From: Schistocephalus solidus
Taxonomy: Eukaryota; Platyhelminthes; Cestoda; Diphyllobothriidea; Diphyllobothriidae
Direction: 5' to 3'
NCBI GenBank assembly: GCA_017591395.1
Contig: WEDG01002570.1
Span: forward strand, 146,572 to 210,571
DNA: 64,000 nt
Below, piece by piece: positions 36,873 through 47,954 of the stretch. Under the pieces are notes generated by a model, which was not told where the DNA came from, ran no database searches, and saw nothing but the letters and a program-made list of their open reading frames with translations. The number at the start of each line of letters is the position of its first letter. Position 1 is the stretch's first letter. The translations under genes and the position numbers were made by a program.

Positions 36873-38403
36873 TAAAGCTTCGAGGAATTCCCGTGCCTGT
36901 TTGGTGCTAGCCATGGCGACCACTTCAGTTCCCTCCCAATTGAAGCGGTGGTCGCAATCAGCAGTGTGCACAAACACGAGAGATAAGGGATCGGGTCGGC
37001 GGATGAGCAGGTTGTGTTCGTTTATGCGGGTCCCGAGTCGTCGGCCTGTATGCCCAACGTAAGCGCAAGAGCAATTTGCACATGGAATGTGGTAAATAAC
37101 ATTGGTTTGTTGCTCTTCGGGTACGGGATCTTTAACACGTGATAGTGCTGCTCACAGGGAGGACTCTGGCTTGTGAGTGATGCAGATGCCAAATCGGTCT
37201 AATTGTCAGGCGATCGTTTCCGAAATGCCCTGCATTTATGGCAATGAATGGAATTCCTTCGGTACTACTTCTCCATTAAAACTCTGATATTGTGGTTGCC
37301 TGTGACTTCGGAGACAGTTTTTCACGAAGCTAATCGGGTATCCGTTAGATCAGAATAGTTGTCATAAATAGGCAAGTTCATTTTTAAGTAGATAGTCGCT
37401 GTTACGGTACCGGAAGGCGCGGTGAAAAAGAGCTCGAACGCAGCTTCGTTTGTGGGCAGCAGGATGATTGCTCCCTTAGTTGAGGATTATTTCGGCATTT
37501 GAGTCTTTTTCTGTGGACGCTGGTTCCGAGCTCGCCATCACTCAATCTTTGCACCGTGACGTCGAGAAACGGGAGGATGTCGCCTGTTGCACCTTCGCGA
37601 GTGAATTGCATAGCAGGGGAGACACCATTAAGACTTTCATGCAGCCGTTCCACTTAGCAGTTGTTAATGACCACGAAGGTATCATCTACGTAGTGAAGCC
37701 ACATTTTCGGCCTGAGGTTTTGTACCACAGCTTCTTCTAGACGTTGTAAGACTAGCTCGGCACGTAGCCCCGATATCGGTGAATCCATTGGAGTACCCTT
37801 GACCTGTTGGTAATGCTTACTGTTGAATTGACAATAATCATTAAGGCAAAGCCAAAGCGTGTCTAAAACGTGCTGCTTTGGAATGTCTATTGGCGTTTCT
37901 TCTAGACGTCGAGCTACGCTCTCAATTGCCAGGTTATGTGGTATTGAGGAAAATAGAGCAACCACATCAAACGATAGAATGCATTCAATCAGGACTTACA
38001 TTAAGGCCTTGAATTCTTTGAAGAAAAGCATGCGAGTTGCTGATGCTGTACTGGGAACCAGTACCAAGGTGCTTTAGGCGCTTGTATAACCACTTGGCAA
38101 GGTTATAAGTAGGCGATCCAATGAGTGGCACTATGATCCTCAATGGTGCGTCCACTTTGTGAATCTTTGGAAGACCATAGGCTCGTGCGATGTGCGGATC
38201 ATTGAGAGTTAGAAATGTAGAGTCCGCGAGGCTTATGAGCTTCATTCTTGTGATTTCATTCACCTTCTTCTTTACAGATGCAGCCTGTTTTTTCGTTGGA
38301 TCCTCAGCAATGGGGATGTAGGCCTCCCTGTCATGAAAGGCTTGATTGGTCTTATTTACATAGTCAATCTTGTCCATGAGTAAACAAACCTGCTGTCGAA
38401 AGG
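36873..38403 (-). mobile_element. Penelope-like element, RT plus GIY-YIG endonuclease
   Basis: Minus strand from 38403: MDKIDYVNKTNQAF, RAYGLPKIHKVDAPLRIIVP and NLAKWLYKRLKHL. Then VALFSSIPHNLAIES, GTPMDSPISGLRAE, MWLHYVDDTFVVINN, FLDVTVQRLSDGELGTSVHR, and finally VIYHIPCANCSCAYVGHTGR (GIY-YIG) and the C-terminal RRPDPLSLVFVHTADC. The catalytic YVDD is intact. It is broken by a frameshift near 37985, an in-frame TAA at 37654-37656 and further stops. It lacks the C-terminal HTYE box, being cut by the SINE at 36872. Confidence 0.85.
37654..37965 (-). pseudogene. Penelope RT catalytic palm
   Basis: Contains VALFSSIPHNLAIE (motif A region, D lost at the frame break), GTPMDSPISGL and the catalytic YVDD at about 37684-37695. 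It ends at TAA 37654-37656; translation would continue in the same frame downstream. Confidence 0.85.
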
Positions 38404-38419
38404 CATGAGGTTTTATCAT
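37985..38419 (-). pseudogene. Penelope RT N-terminal palm
   Basis: Open 144-codon frame with LLMDKIDYVNK, ARAYGLPKIHKVDAPLRIIV and YNLAKWLYKRL, ending at a TGA. A single-base difference near 37985 moves the next domain to another frame. Confidence 0.8.
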
Positions 38420-38695
38420 ACCGATGCTGCGCCTACGAGCTTCTTAGGCGGCCTCGAATCCCTCCTACTAACCTCATCCATCCCTGAGGACAAGCGAGCT
38501 GATATACGCAGCTGTGCTACCGGCCTCCTCCGAAAAAGAAAACATCCGAAAACCTTGTCAATGGAAGAAGAAAAGGAATTACGCTCCCTGAGGTCGGATT
38601 AGAGTATCGTCGTTGTAGCTGCTGAAAAAGGTAGTGCAACCGTCATCATGGACAAGATTGACTATGTCAATAAGGCACTTTCCCGGATATAATTG
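38404..38695 (+). mobile_element. Inverted 5' segment of the same Penelope insertion
   Basis: On the plus strand the frame at 38405-38600 reads LGGLESLLLTSSIPEDKRAD, then MEEEKELRSLRSD with a stop. It continues SIVVVAAEKGSATVIMDKID and YVNKA to ~38695. These residues directly precede, and overlap by about ten residues, the start of the minus-strand part (MDKIDYVNK). The order, with the 5'-most bases at the junction, is that of a twin-priming inversion. Confidence 0.7.
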
Positions 38696-38699
38696 TGAA

Positions 38700-38830
38700 G
38701 GTAAGGTGATCACAGAAACCAGGGGTTGCTGGCGGGTTTGAGAGAGAGAGAGAGTGAGCAGGCAGGCAGATCGGGATGAGCGAGTCCCGTAACGAATCGG
38801 TGAGTTCCTATTTACCATAGTTAATATTCC
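38700..38830 (+). mobile_element. SINE tail fragment with (GA)n
   Basis: Reads GTTGCTGGCGGGTTTGAG, a GA dinucleotide run, then ATGAGCGAGTCCCGTAACG, all of the SINE tail family. Confidence 0.6.
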
Positions 38831-38854
38831 CGGTCGAATTTGGCAAGACAACGA

Positions 38855-39010
38855 GCGGGTGGCTAAATGGTTAGAGCGTTGTACTTCTGATTGACAGGTC
38901 ACGGGTTCGATCCTCAGGCAGTGCAACACCTGGGGTTGGGTACGTTTGGCTGAGCCAGAAATCGTCATTCGTGTCTCCTTTGAATTTCCTGATAATGTTC
39001 TTCTGCCTAA
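38855..39010 (+). mobile_element. SINE copy with tRNA-Arg-like head
   Basis: Plus-strand A box GGGTGGCTAAATGGTTAGAG, loop TACTTCTGA (TCT), B box GGGTTCGATCC, then a shortened body (TTGGGTACGTTTGGCTGAGCC). The anticodon-loop position differs from the CCA copy, so the family has at least two head subtypes. Confidence 0.7.
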
Positions 39011-40320
39011 ATACTCAGATATTGAATATGCAGTCTAAAATATCGCGGGTAGGCAGTTTTCCAAATTGCTGCACTGTTAGCATATAAAGGAAAGGGTTTT
39101 TAGACGCAACCGAGGTATATTATTTAGAACATTGAAGGGCTAACCATTTTTGGCTTGACGCTGCTTAAATTAATCATGGTGAGGTCTGACTGCGTGCATT
39201 CACTGCGATCGGGAGGAGGCCACTCATGTTTCGGGAATGCCCTCTGTGAAGAAAGGAATGGTTTGTAGTCTCTCTACTGGTATAATTGGACACGGACGTC
39301 AAGTGTGGAATGTAAAACTTCAAAATTACCACATGGATGGTGACATTAGGGAAAGGTTTTTAGAAAGGGTATTGGAAGACAATTTCAGTAAATAACGTAG
39401 TTGTAGTAGGTATTCTAATAATATTTAGATGTGAGATTATGCCTGCACTGCAGCCATTCGCCTCTATTCATTACAATAGGTAATGCAGCTCATGAAATAT
39501 ATCCAAATGACAAAATAGCTCGAATCATTCGGAAGCCAGTCCGCATCAATTGTCCAAAAGAGCAAATTAAAATTGAACTAACTTCAGTTAACAGAAGACG
39601 TGAAGGAACTATCCAAAGTGCTATCTTCTTGCTTAGAAATAACTTTTTACAAAATAAAAGTGGAATGCGAATGCGAGAAAACAAGAACGGCCAAACGGCG
39701 ATCTCCCGACAATTATCTGGACACTCAGATGTTGATGTAAGCAATATGTGACCTCCATTTAGTTTAAAATGCTGTTTCAATCAAAGCATTCGTTTACCGG
39801 ATCTGATGCAGGTCCAGAATAAAGTAGCTACTTCGAAGAAACTGAAAGACTACTTTTGATGCCAATGGCCGAGCATGCAGCAGCAGCAATGCGGAGGGAG
39901 TATGCTAAATTGCAACGCATTTGGCAGGACCCAGCCACAACTTCAAGGCTGATGGGGCCGGAAGTCTCGCAAGAGATGGCAGGCGTGTGAGCCATGAGCT
40001 GCTTGCTTCATGGTTCTCCGCTCTGCATTCAATTAACCAGCGCACTGAACTCCCGCCTCCATATTGTGTGTTGTGATGTTGCCTGAGCAAAATTATTAAC
40101 CAATCAGGAAGGCTGTGGACGATCAGCAGTCACGGTGATGGAGTAATCCGAGTAATCCTCACGCCAAGAATCGACAATGGTGATGAAATCACAATAAGTA
40201 TCGACTGGTATACGGACCGAAAATCAATCCTGGTAACCATAAGGATCCAAGCGATGAAGGCGAGTTCTGCTAATTATCGTAAGCACGTAGTTACCTGGCA
40301 ATGGCTTCCTATAAATGATA
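39011..40320. other. No recognised gene
   Basis: Frames at 39431-39751 (plus) and 39490-39780 (minus) overlap on opposite strands without recognisable motifs. The region may hold an old Penelope 3' part near its right end. Confidence 0.4.
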
Positions 40321-40339
40321 CGCTCCCTGTGCCTCAATT

Positions 40340-40420
40340 CTCGTTTTCCGCAACTACCTCTGATGATCGATTCCAGTAAGAATCCGAACAGTTGAGCCAA
40401 TAAACTTCCGGTTCCAGCGA
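40340..40420 (+). mobile_element. Penelope 3' UTR remnant
   Basis: TCTGATGATCGATTCCAGTA, then GAATCCGAACAGTTGAGCC and AATAAAC matches the 3' UTR block at 255-290 and 56150-56200. No coding part is attached. Confidence 0.5.
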
Positions 40421-40952
40421 TTGCATCTTTTTCCTATGAACCACTTCCTGGAGCTTGCCTTTTAACTGTCTTGTCCCAAGTATACCATTTTGAACAAAAC
40501 ATACTGGAATGTCAACGTGTCGCCCAAAATTCCGACAGATTTAGATTTCCAAGCATACGAATAAGTAAAAAGCATTCACGGTGAACGATAATTTGGAAAG
40601 CAGGATCCAAAAAAATATTTCTAAAATGAACGAAATGAATCTCACACGACAGGTCACACATCAGAGTCCACTCATAATTGGACACCCCAAGAGGTTTTAA
40701 AATTTGATCAAAAACTTGCATAATCTTTGTTTTGAGAAAACCTCGAAGGAGTTCTTCAATCCGCGGTTTGTGGGCAGAATTGTTCCTACCGTAGCTAAAA
40801 AACACTATCTACGAGTAAATCGAGCTTATATTTTGGCGCCCTCACGTTGATCACACGTTTTTTGTCGTCAAGAAATATCTACTGCAAATATTGCATAGTT
40901 TCGCCAATGGAGTCTTCGCTGATACCTAAAATGCACAATTTAAGATAAACAA

Positions 40953-41198
40953 GTGCAGCAGATGCCTTTTTTCGATGATCTCCTCGTCAAGCGAAATCCC
41001 AAGGACGGAATTGAGTTGAAGGCAAAGAACGCCCAGCAACTCCTCAGTTTTACCGGCAACCACGCGTTGGCTCACAAACAAAGCGGTGTGAGAGCACACT
41101 TCAAGGGGGATTCAGACCCAAACCGAAGGAAAAAGCACGCAGGGCCCAATATTCTCGTGAGCATTTTTTATGGAATGGCTATCCGAAGGCGTTTATAA
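40953..41198 (+). pseudogene. Penelope RT C-terminal fragment
   Basis: Open frame with FFDDLLVKRNPKDG and GNHALAHKQSGVRAHFKG, corresponding to the FLD...SNHPLSHKRS block near the end of Penelope RT. Frames continue 3' in another phase. Confidence 0.7.
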
Positions 41199-41307
41199 GT
41201 TGCTGCTCACGCGTTTGATCTCCGAGGACCCAAACAGAAACGCCACCAAGGATATAGCATGCTCTGCTATGCAGTTAGTACGTTGCAGAACCGAATGAGA
41301 GCGATTT

Positions 41308-41601
41308 TTGAATTTCGTACCTGCCCAAAGCTTTTACCGCATAAATGTGATGAAAACCAAAGACCGAATACAGCCCAAGGAACAATGTGGGGTAGTGTTA
41401 CGTATCTCATGCCAACAACATCCTCATGACTACACAGGTCAGGCAGAAAGCATGCTCGGATCGCGTATACATGCACGTAAATTGGATATACGACGGAGCG
41501 ACGAATTATCGCGTGTTAGTGCCCACACCTACAAAATGAGCATGGAGATTAGCTTTGCAACCGTCAAGATAGTCACCCATTCCGGAAACAAGACTAGTTG
41601 A
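41308..41601 (+). pseudogene. Penelope GIY-YIG endonuclease fragment
   Basis: Reads PKEQCGVVLRISCQQHPHDY, then TGQAESMLGSRIHARKLDIR and RVSAHTYKMS. It ends at a TAG at 41599-41601 where relatives have SRELIEAW. The GIY core is intact apart from that. Confidence 0.75.
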
Positions 41602-41792
41602 GAATTGATTAAAGCCTGGTTCACTGATCGAGCTCAATCGATTAATGTTTTGATTTAGCAGCGACGTACAGAGAACTGCAAAATTCCTTTCACATTCGTG
41701 ACAGTGATCATTGATTGGTTTCGACGCCCTTTGCTGCTGCTGTTGCTGCTTTCTGGGATGATGAAATCCTACAAACAATCGAGAGCTCAGAA

Positions 41793-41815
41793 TAATAATA
41801 ATAATAATAATAATT
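41793..41815. repeat. (AAT)n tail of the Penelope copy
   Basis: Seven to eight AAT repeats directly following the Penelope 3' UTR block (GAGAGCTCAG). Confidence 0.85.
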
Positions 41816-41819
41816 GGTG

Positions 41820-42450
41820 CTCGATCAGTTTTCTCATATGTTCCTTGAAACACCTTGCAGTTGAACCTTCGCAGTCGTTCGAGATAAATAATGAATAGGA
41901 TTAAATCTCTTCAATAATAATTAACGAAATAAAACACGCAGGGTAAAACAGAATATCATCAAACTGATTCGCATTATTTTTGTTGGCGTAATTTCTCCGA
42001 TTATCTCCTCTAAAAGTTTTTGTTTTGTTCATTGTTAAGATTGACAGTTTAAAGAAGATGTCTACAAATCCACTTAATCCAATAATGTATATTTGTCCTG
42101 TGCAGAGACTTCGCTCAATGCTGAGAAGAAACAGTAACCCTTTGAATCCGTAGGTAACTTCACTGCATTATTGCCTTGTCTAAAATTAAGATTCGGTGTG
42201 GAATTGTGAGTGTATGTGTGCGGATGTTTATTAGATGTGCAGGAAGTTTTGAACTGTGCTTGAATTTAAAGATTTATTAAATCTATTCGAAGCACAAATG
42301 GGTTCGGAAATGAATGTGAGTCATGCATCGTGTCCATGCTGCATGCCTGTTTTTCGGCCATGTGAACGTACAGTAGATTGTCTATCTCATGAAATGTCAA
42401 CGGAAATTTTGAATTGTTTTTGATCCAAAAATCACTGAAGTTCAATAGTA
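41820..42450. other. No recognisable feature
   Basis: AT-rich filler between the Penelope tail and the TIR-element fragment. Confidence 0.45.
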
Positions 42451-42454
42451 ATAT

Positions 42455-42545
42455 TTACTATCGAGTAGCCTACTTTCAGAATATTTCCTTGGCGTCAGGA
42501 TGCCACCTTTTGAACGAGCTTCCTTCCAGCCACCTTCCAGCCATG
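42455..42545. mobile_element. End of the 2.2-kb TIR element family
   Basis: Contains GGCGTCAGGATGCCACC and TTTTGAACGAGCTTCC, the terminus seen at 2210-2260 and 54.58 kb. It is immediately followed by the first ZF-LINE 5' monomer, so one inserted next to the other. Confidence 0.55.
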
Positions 42546-42547
42546 GG

Positions 42548-43620
42548 GGCCACATCTGGGCACGGCATGCGTTATTCGGTTTGCGCTCCACTAACAAATG
42601 CTGAACATGGGAGGTGTGGTGGCACGCCTTGGGGCGGCTAGGACTTAAGGGACCCGGCCGTGCCAGCCACCTGCGTCCTCTCCCGCCTCCGGTCTTCTTG
42701 ACTCTGTCTTGACACCGGGCTCAGGTGGGGGAGGAGGAGAGAGTGCGGTAGCTGCTGCGCAAGACTACTATCACTTAAAACTAATTCACGCGCAAGTCAC
42801 CGTCCCCGCTCCACCCTTCCATGGAGCATACGGTGGACATCGTCAGACTACGACGGTCGAACTATCGTGTGTGTGCCCCCTATACGGGCCACGTGGTAGA
42901 TGCGTTGGACCAACACGTGGGCCACATTAGGGCACGACATGCGTTATTCGGGTTGCGCTCTGCTAACAAATGCCGAACATGGAAGGTCTGGTGGCACGCC
43001 TAGGGGCGGCTTAAATTTAGGGGACCCGGCCGCACCAGCCACCTGCGCCCTCTCCCATCTCCGGTCTTCTTGACTCTGTCTTGACACCGGGCTCAGATGG
43101 GGGAGGAGGAGAGAGTGCGGTAACTGCAGCGCAAGGCTACTATCACTTCAAACTAATTCACGCGCAAGTCACCGTCCCTGCACCAGCTGGTGCGGAGCAT
43201 ACGGTGAACATCGTCGAAATCAACGGTCGAACTGCCGTATGGGGTGTGCCCCCTAAACGGACCACGCGGTAGATGCGTTGGACCAACTCGGGGGCCACAT
43301 AAGGGCACGGCAGGCGTTATTTGGGTGGCGCACCCATAACAAATGCCAAAAATGGAGTTGTGGTGGCACGCCTTGGGGCGGCTAGGGCTTAGCGGACCCA
43401 GCCGCACCAGCCACCTGCGTCCTCTCCCGCCTCCGGTCTTCTTGACTCTGTCTTGACACCGGGCTCAGGTGGGGGAGGAGGAGAGAGTGCGGTAGCTGCA
43501 CCGCAAGGCTACTATAACTTAAAACTTATTCACGCGCAAGTCACCGTCCCTGCACCACCCTTCCATTGAGCATACGGTGGACATCGTCGGACTACGACGG
43601 TCGAACTGTCGTGTGTGTGT
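42548..43620 (+). repeat. Three tandem ~370-bp 5' monomers of ZF-LINE B
   Basis: The units start with GCCACATTAGGGCACGRCAT-like sequence at about 42548, 42923 and 43291 (periods near 375 and 368). They contain TCCGGTCTTCTTGACTCTG, GGGCTCAGGTGGGGGAGG and GACGGTCGAAC. Orientation equals that of the element. The last unit ends at about 43612, where the unique 5' UTR begins. Confidence 0.85.
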
Positions 43621-44209
43621 GGGGTATAGGGAAACTAGTAAGGAGTTGCTCCACACAGATAGCATTTAGTCGCTCCATTTGTCTCGTACAGGTGGTGAAT
43701 GCTCCTGAAGCCGCCTCTATTTGGTACACAACTCTCACCTATGGCTCCTCGAAGTTGGGTTCTTCCCAGCGGCCACACTCCGGGCAACCGTCACGACCAG
43801 CGAGCTAAACCAGGTTAGAGTCTCTGGTTTTTTGTGTGCCTCCACACTCGGTATGTCTGACTCCCGAACTTCCCACCTCCACCCTCCCAAAAAGTCCTAC
43901 GGTGGGGGCGACAGCAACCCCGTAGGCAGCCCAGACTAACTCGGGTCATTCTCCCACTAAAACAAAACCGTGACCCATAGTGGATTTCGGTAGCCGTCTG
44001 GGATGTCCGAGCAGCCCTATTTAGGGATAGCACTGCTTGCCTCCTCGCGGAGGAAGGGGCTAGAAAATGTGCCCTAAAAAAATTCTGGGTCTCACGTCTT
44101 CTGCAGCCGGCCGCAGCTCGCAGATCGCAAACTACGCGGTCGTAAAACTCAAACAAACAATAATACCCCCCGTCCCCATCCCCCTCGCCATACTCTCCAG
44201 GCTGCTCGG

Positions 44210-44908
44210 GTGAGTCCACTCACACTAGCAGCCTGGAATGTCCGTTCCCTTTTAGACAATCCTAGGAGCAACCGGCCGGAACGGAGGACGGCGCTAGTCG
44301 CTCGGGAACTGGCGCGCTACAGGGTGGACATTGCTGCTCTCAGCAAGACCCGATTCTCTGAGCAGGGTCAGCTGGAGGAGGTGGGGGCCGGCTACACTTT
44401 CTTCTGGAGCGGCCGGCCAAAGGCAGAGCGACGCGACGCTGGTGTTGCCTTTGCCATCCGGAACGACATCGTGGGACGTCTGCCCTGTCTGCCGCAGGGT
44501 ATCAATGATCGCCTGATGAGCCTCCGCCTGCCTCTTTGGGGAGACCAGTTCGCCACCATCATCAGCGCCTACGCTCCCCCAATGAAGCGCTCTGATGTGG
44601 TGAAAGCCAAATTCTACGAGGACCTGCACGCTATGCTGGCGACTGTGCCGAAAGAGGACAAGTTAATTGTCCTTGGTGACTTCAAAGCCCACGTCGGGAC
44701 GGACCCCGCTGCCTGGCAGGGAGTGCTGGGTCCCCACGGTCTCGGTAACTGTAACGATAACGGCCTCTTCCTTCTGCGAACGTGTGCGGAACACCGTCTC
44801 CTGCTGACCAGCACCTTCTTCCGCCTTCCGACGCGGAAGAAGGCCACGTGGATGCACCCTCGGTCACGGCGCTGGCATCTACTGGACTATGTTCTCGTCC
44901 GGAGGTGA
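44210..44908 (+). pseudogene. ZF-LINE B AP-endonuclease
   Basis: EEP-type nuclease that would nick the target. Boxes: [15 protein letters not shown] (Asn), [13 protein letters not shown] (Glu replaced by Lys), [26 protein letters not shown] and [11 protein letters not shown]. In the last box Lys replaces the catalytic Asn of GDFN. Then [20 protein letters not shown] and [13 protein letters not shown] with a TGA. The Asp/His box (TDHGLV) lies just after the stop. Two catalytic positions are lost. Confidence 0.85.
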
Positions 44909-45297
44909 GATCGACAGGACGTGCTGTAACCAAGGCCATCCGCGATGCCGATGGTTGGACAGATCACGGCCTCGTCATCTCCCAAATGAGGCTCCGACTG
45001 CAATCCCGACGAAGGCCCCAAAGTAAGAGGCCGTCAGGTTAGCTAAATACTCTTTTGTTAAATTTGCCTGCTCACCTTTTTGATTTCAGCAACCAAATAA
45101 CCGAGAAATTGGAGGACCTCCATACTCCAGATAATAACGGCACCGTGTAAACACGATAGGGCAAACTGCGAAATTTCACACACAACGCACTCGAAGTCCT
45201 CGGACGCGCACGCCATCAACACCAGGACTGGGTTGACAACAATAACGCCGACATCAGCACCTTACTCGCGGAGAAGAATGGACTACACAAAGCCTAC

Positions 45298-45813
45298 ATG
45301 GACCTTTGGACTGACACCAGCAAAGCAGCATTCTTCAGATGCCGCCGTCTTGTACAGCAACGGTTGTGGGAGATGCAGGACGCCCGGATGATCCGAAAAG
45401 CTGAGGAAATCCAGGGGTATGTGGACCGCAATGAAATTAAAAACTTTTTCAAAGCCATCAAGGCCATCTATGGCCCGTGTATCAAGGGGACCGCACCACT
45501 GCTCAGCGTTGACGGCACAACGCTACTGACAAAGAAATCCCAAATTCTGAAGTGCTGGGCCGAGCACTTCAGAAGTGTCCTTAATTGCTCATCAGCCATC
45601 TCCGATGCTGCCATTGACAGACTCCCTGAAGTTAACATGAACAATGAACTGGATCTGCCGCCTTCCCTACCAGAAACCATCCGGGCCTTGCATCAGATTT
45701 CCAGCGGTAAAGCACTGCGATCCGGCGCAATCCCACCGGAAGTCTACAAGCACGGCGAGCCCCGGTTGAGGGCAGAATTCACAACACTATTCCAGGATAT
45801 GTGGCGCCAATGA
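45298..45813 (+). pseudogene. ZF-LINE B connector and RT N-terminal part
   Basis: Reads AAFFRCRRLVQQRLWEMQDA, KNFFKAIKAIYGPCIKG, LDLPPSLPETI and ISSGKALRSGAIPPEVYKHG. It ends at TGA 45811-45813 in MWRQ. The reading frame continues past it (QVPQDFKDATIV), so this is a single nonsense change. Confidence 0.85.
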
Positions 45814-46029
45814 CAAGTTCCTCAGGATTTCAAAGACGCGACCATCGTCCATCCCTACAAGTGGAAGGGGAACCGGAAACTCTGTGATAATACCACAGGC
45901 ATCTCGTTGCTTAACATCGCTGGGAAGATCTTCACTCGTATCCTTCTCAATCGTGTAAACGGTCACCTAGAGCAGGGAATGCTCCGGGAAAGCTAATGTG
46001 GCTTCCAACGACACCTAGGAACAATCGCC

Positions 46030-47022
46030 ATGATCTTCGCCGCTCGCCAGCTTCAAGAGATGTGCCAGAAGATGCGGACTCACCTCTACACTACTTTCGT
46101 TGATCTGACGAAAGCCTTTGACACAGTGAATCGTGACGGACTGTGGAAAGTCATGCAGAAATTCGGCTGTCCTGAGCGGTTCACGCATATGATGCGTCAG
46201 CTTCATGACGGGATGACGGCGCGCGTCACTGACAATGGGACGGTATCCGAAGCATTCGCAGTGACCAACGGAGTGAAGCAGGGCTGTGTACTGGCCCCCA
46301 CACTCATCAGTCTCAAGTTCTCTGCTACGTTGATGGACGCCTACAGTGATGAGCGCCCTGGGATCCGCATTGCCTACAGAACTGACGGGCACCTACTCTA
46401 CAGTCGGCGTATGCAGGCCAAAACGCGCGTGTCTATGGGTACAGTCTATGATTTGCTCTTCGCAGACAACTGCGCCCTTAGCACCGTGATGGAGGAGGAC
46501 ATGCAAAGGAGTATGGACCTCTTCGCCGCAGGCTGCGCCGATTTTGGAGTAACAGTCAGTACAGTCAAAACGGTTGTCATGCCCCAGCTGCCGCCCAGCG
46601 TGGAATACAATACTCCCCAAATCAATGTCAATGGTGCTCAACTCAGAAACGTTGAAAACTTCGCTTATCTAGGAAGCACGATGTCGCGCAACAGGAGAAT
46701 CGATGACGAGGTTGCCCAACGGATCTCCAAAGCTAGTCAGGCTTTCGGCCGGCTGCAGGCCTCTATGTGGAATCGCCACGGTATTCACCTGAACACCAAA
46801 CTGAAGATGTACAAGGCCGTCGTCTTGACGACACTCCTTTATAGAGCGGAGACCGAGAGATTCTACTTGAACCAAGCCAGCGAACTGAATCAATTCCATG
46901 TCAGCTTCCTCCGCAGAATACTTAAGTTGAGATGGCAAGACAAGTTCCCGGACAAGGACGTCCTCAATCGGACTGGAATCCTCAGCATCCACGCCATGCT
47001 GAGGCAAGTGCAACTGCGATAA
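46030..47022 (+). pseudogene. ZF-LINE B reverse transcriptase catalytic domain
   Basis: 330 codons. Boxes: FVDLTKAFDTVNRDG (motif A intact), [30 protein letters not shown] (second catalytic Asp replaced by Asn), [30 protein letters not shown] and [19 protein letters not shown] at 47020 replaces Trp of RWSGHL. Confidence 0.9.
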
Positions 47023-47135
47023 AGCGGCCACCTGGTAAGACTGGACGACGAGCGACTACCCAAACGACTTTTCTACAGTGATGTCGCTACGGTTCTCGCC
47101 GACAGGGAGGTCAAACAGGACGCTACAAGGACACT

Positions 47136-47954
47136 TTGAAGAAATTGCTGAAGCAACTGCAAATCAACCCGGCGGCCTGGGAGGACCACGCCCATGATAG
47201 ACCGGCATGGAGAAGATCCGTGAAGACTAGTTCAGCAATCTATGAGGCCAACCGGATCGCCGCCGCCAAGGCCAAAAGAGCGGCACGAAAGTCACCAGCG
47301 CCACAGACCAACATCGTCGATGCCCAGGCCCTGCCGACATGCCCGCGCTGTCAACGCATCTTTCGCGCATTAATCGGCCTGGTTGGACATCTTCGGACGC
47401 AATGCACCAACAATCTGACAATTCAAATTTCTACGTCAAATTCTGCCAACCCTCCTTCAGACTCCCCAACCCTAACTCCTGTCATCAATTCCATTACGCC
47501 CACCATCATAGAGACCACATCCCAATACTCATCGCCTGTTACCTTCACCAACGCAAACACCATCGCCTTCGCCTTTACTACCACCACAACCATCAGCGAT
47601 GGGAACTCTCTCCTAAACTGTCATCAATGCGACCGCACATTCACCTCACGCATCGGCCTGATCGGTCACATGCGAATCCATCGTACAGAGACTGGTGAAC
47701 CAGTGCCTGGAGCACCAACACACAGCACAGATCGTCGCCTCTTCTGTCCTCACTGTCCTCGCACATTTAACAATCGCATGGGCCTATTCGGTCATATGCG
47801 CATCCATGACAGTGGAATTCACCGCAATGCCGACAACACCGATGCACCATGTACACCCTGTGATCCTGCCATTATTACCGCCACTGCCACCACCACTACC
47901 AGGAATGACATCCCCAGCCTCTACCGATTTCTCCTGCCCACACTGCACCCGTAA
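47136..47954 (+). pseudogene. ZF-LINE B zinc-finger region, fingers 1-4
   Basis: 272 open codons. A lysine-rich segment (LLKQLQINPAAWEDHAH) is followed by finger 1 C2HC (CPRCQRIF, IGLVGHLRTQC) and a Thr/Ser/Pro linker. Finger 2 (CHQCDRTF, GLIGHMRIH), finger 3 (CPHCPRTF, GLFGHMRIH) and the start of finger 4 in another frame (CPHCTRNF) follow. A shift near 47950 cuts finger 4; finger 5 (CPHCSRTF) ends with TAA at 48117-48119. Confidence 0.85.

Larger units (their letters stand above)
40945..41820 (+). mobile_element. Penelope-like element, RT C-terminus to 3' tail
   Basis: Plus strand: QQMPFFDDLLVKRN, then SFTGNHALAHKQSGVRAH (RT C-terminal region) and RIQPKEQCGVVLRISCQQHP. Next come HDYTGQAESMLGSRIHARKL (GIY-YIG as RIS...YTG), VSAHTYKMSMEISFA and SRVSA. 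The 3' UTR ends in (AAT)n at 41793-41815. Stops and shifts occur. Confidence 0.8.

Noticed and set aside
36873..38695. Two separate genes on opposite strands
   Set aside because: Both belong to one Penelope protein; the plus-strand part holds the N-terminal residues that precede the minus-strand part.
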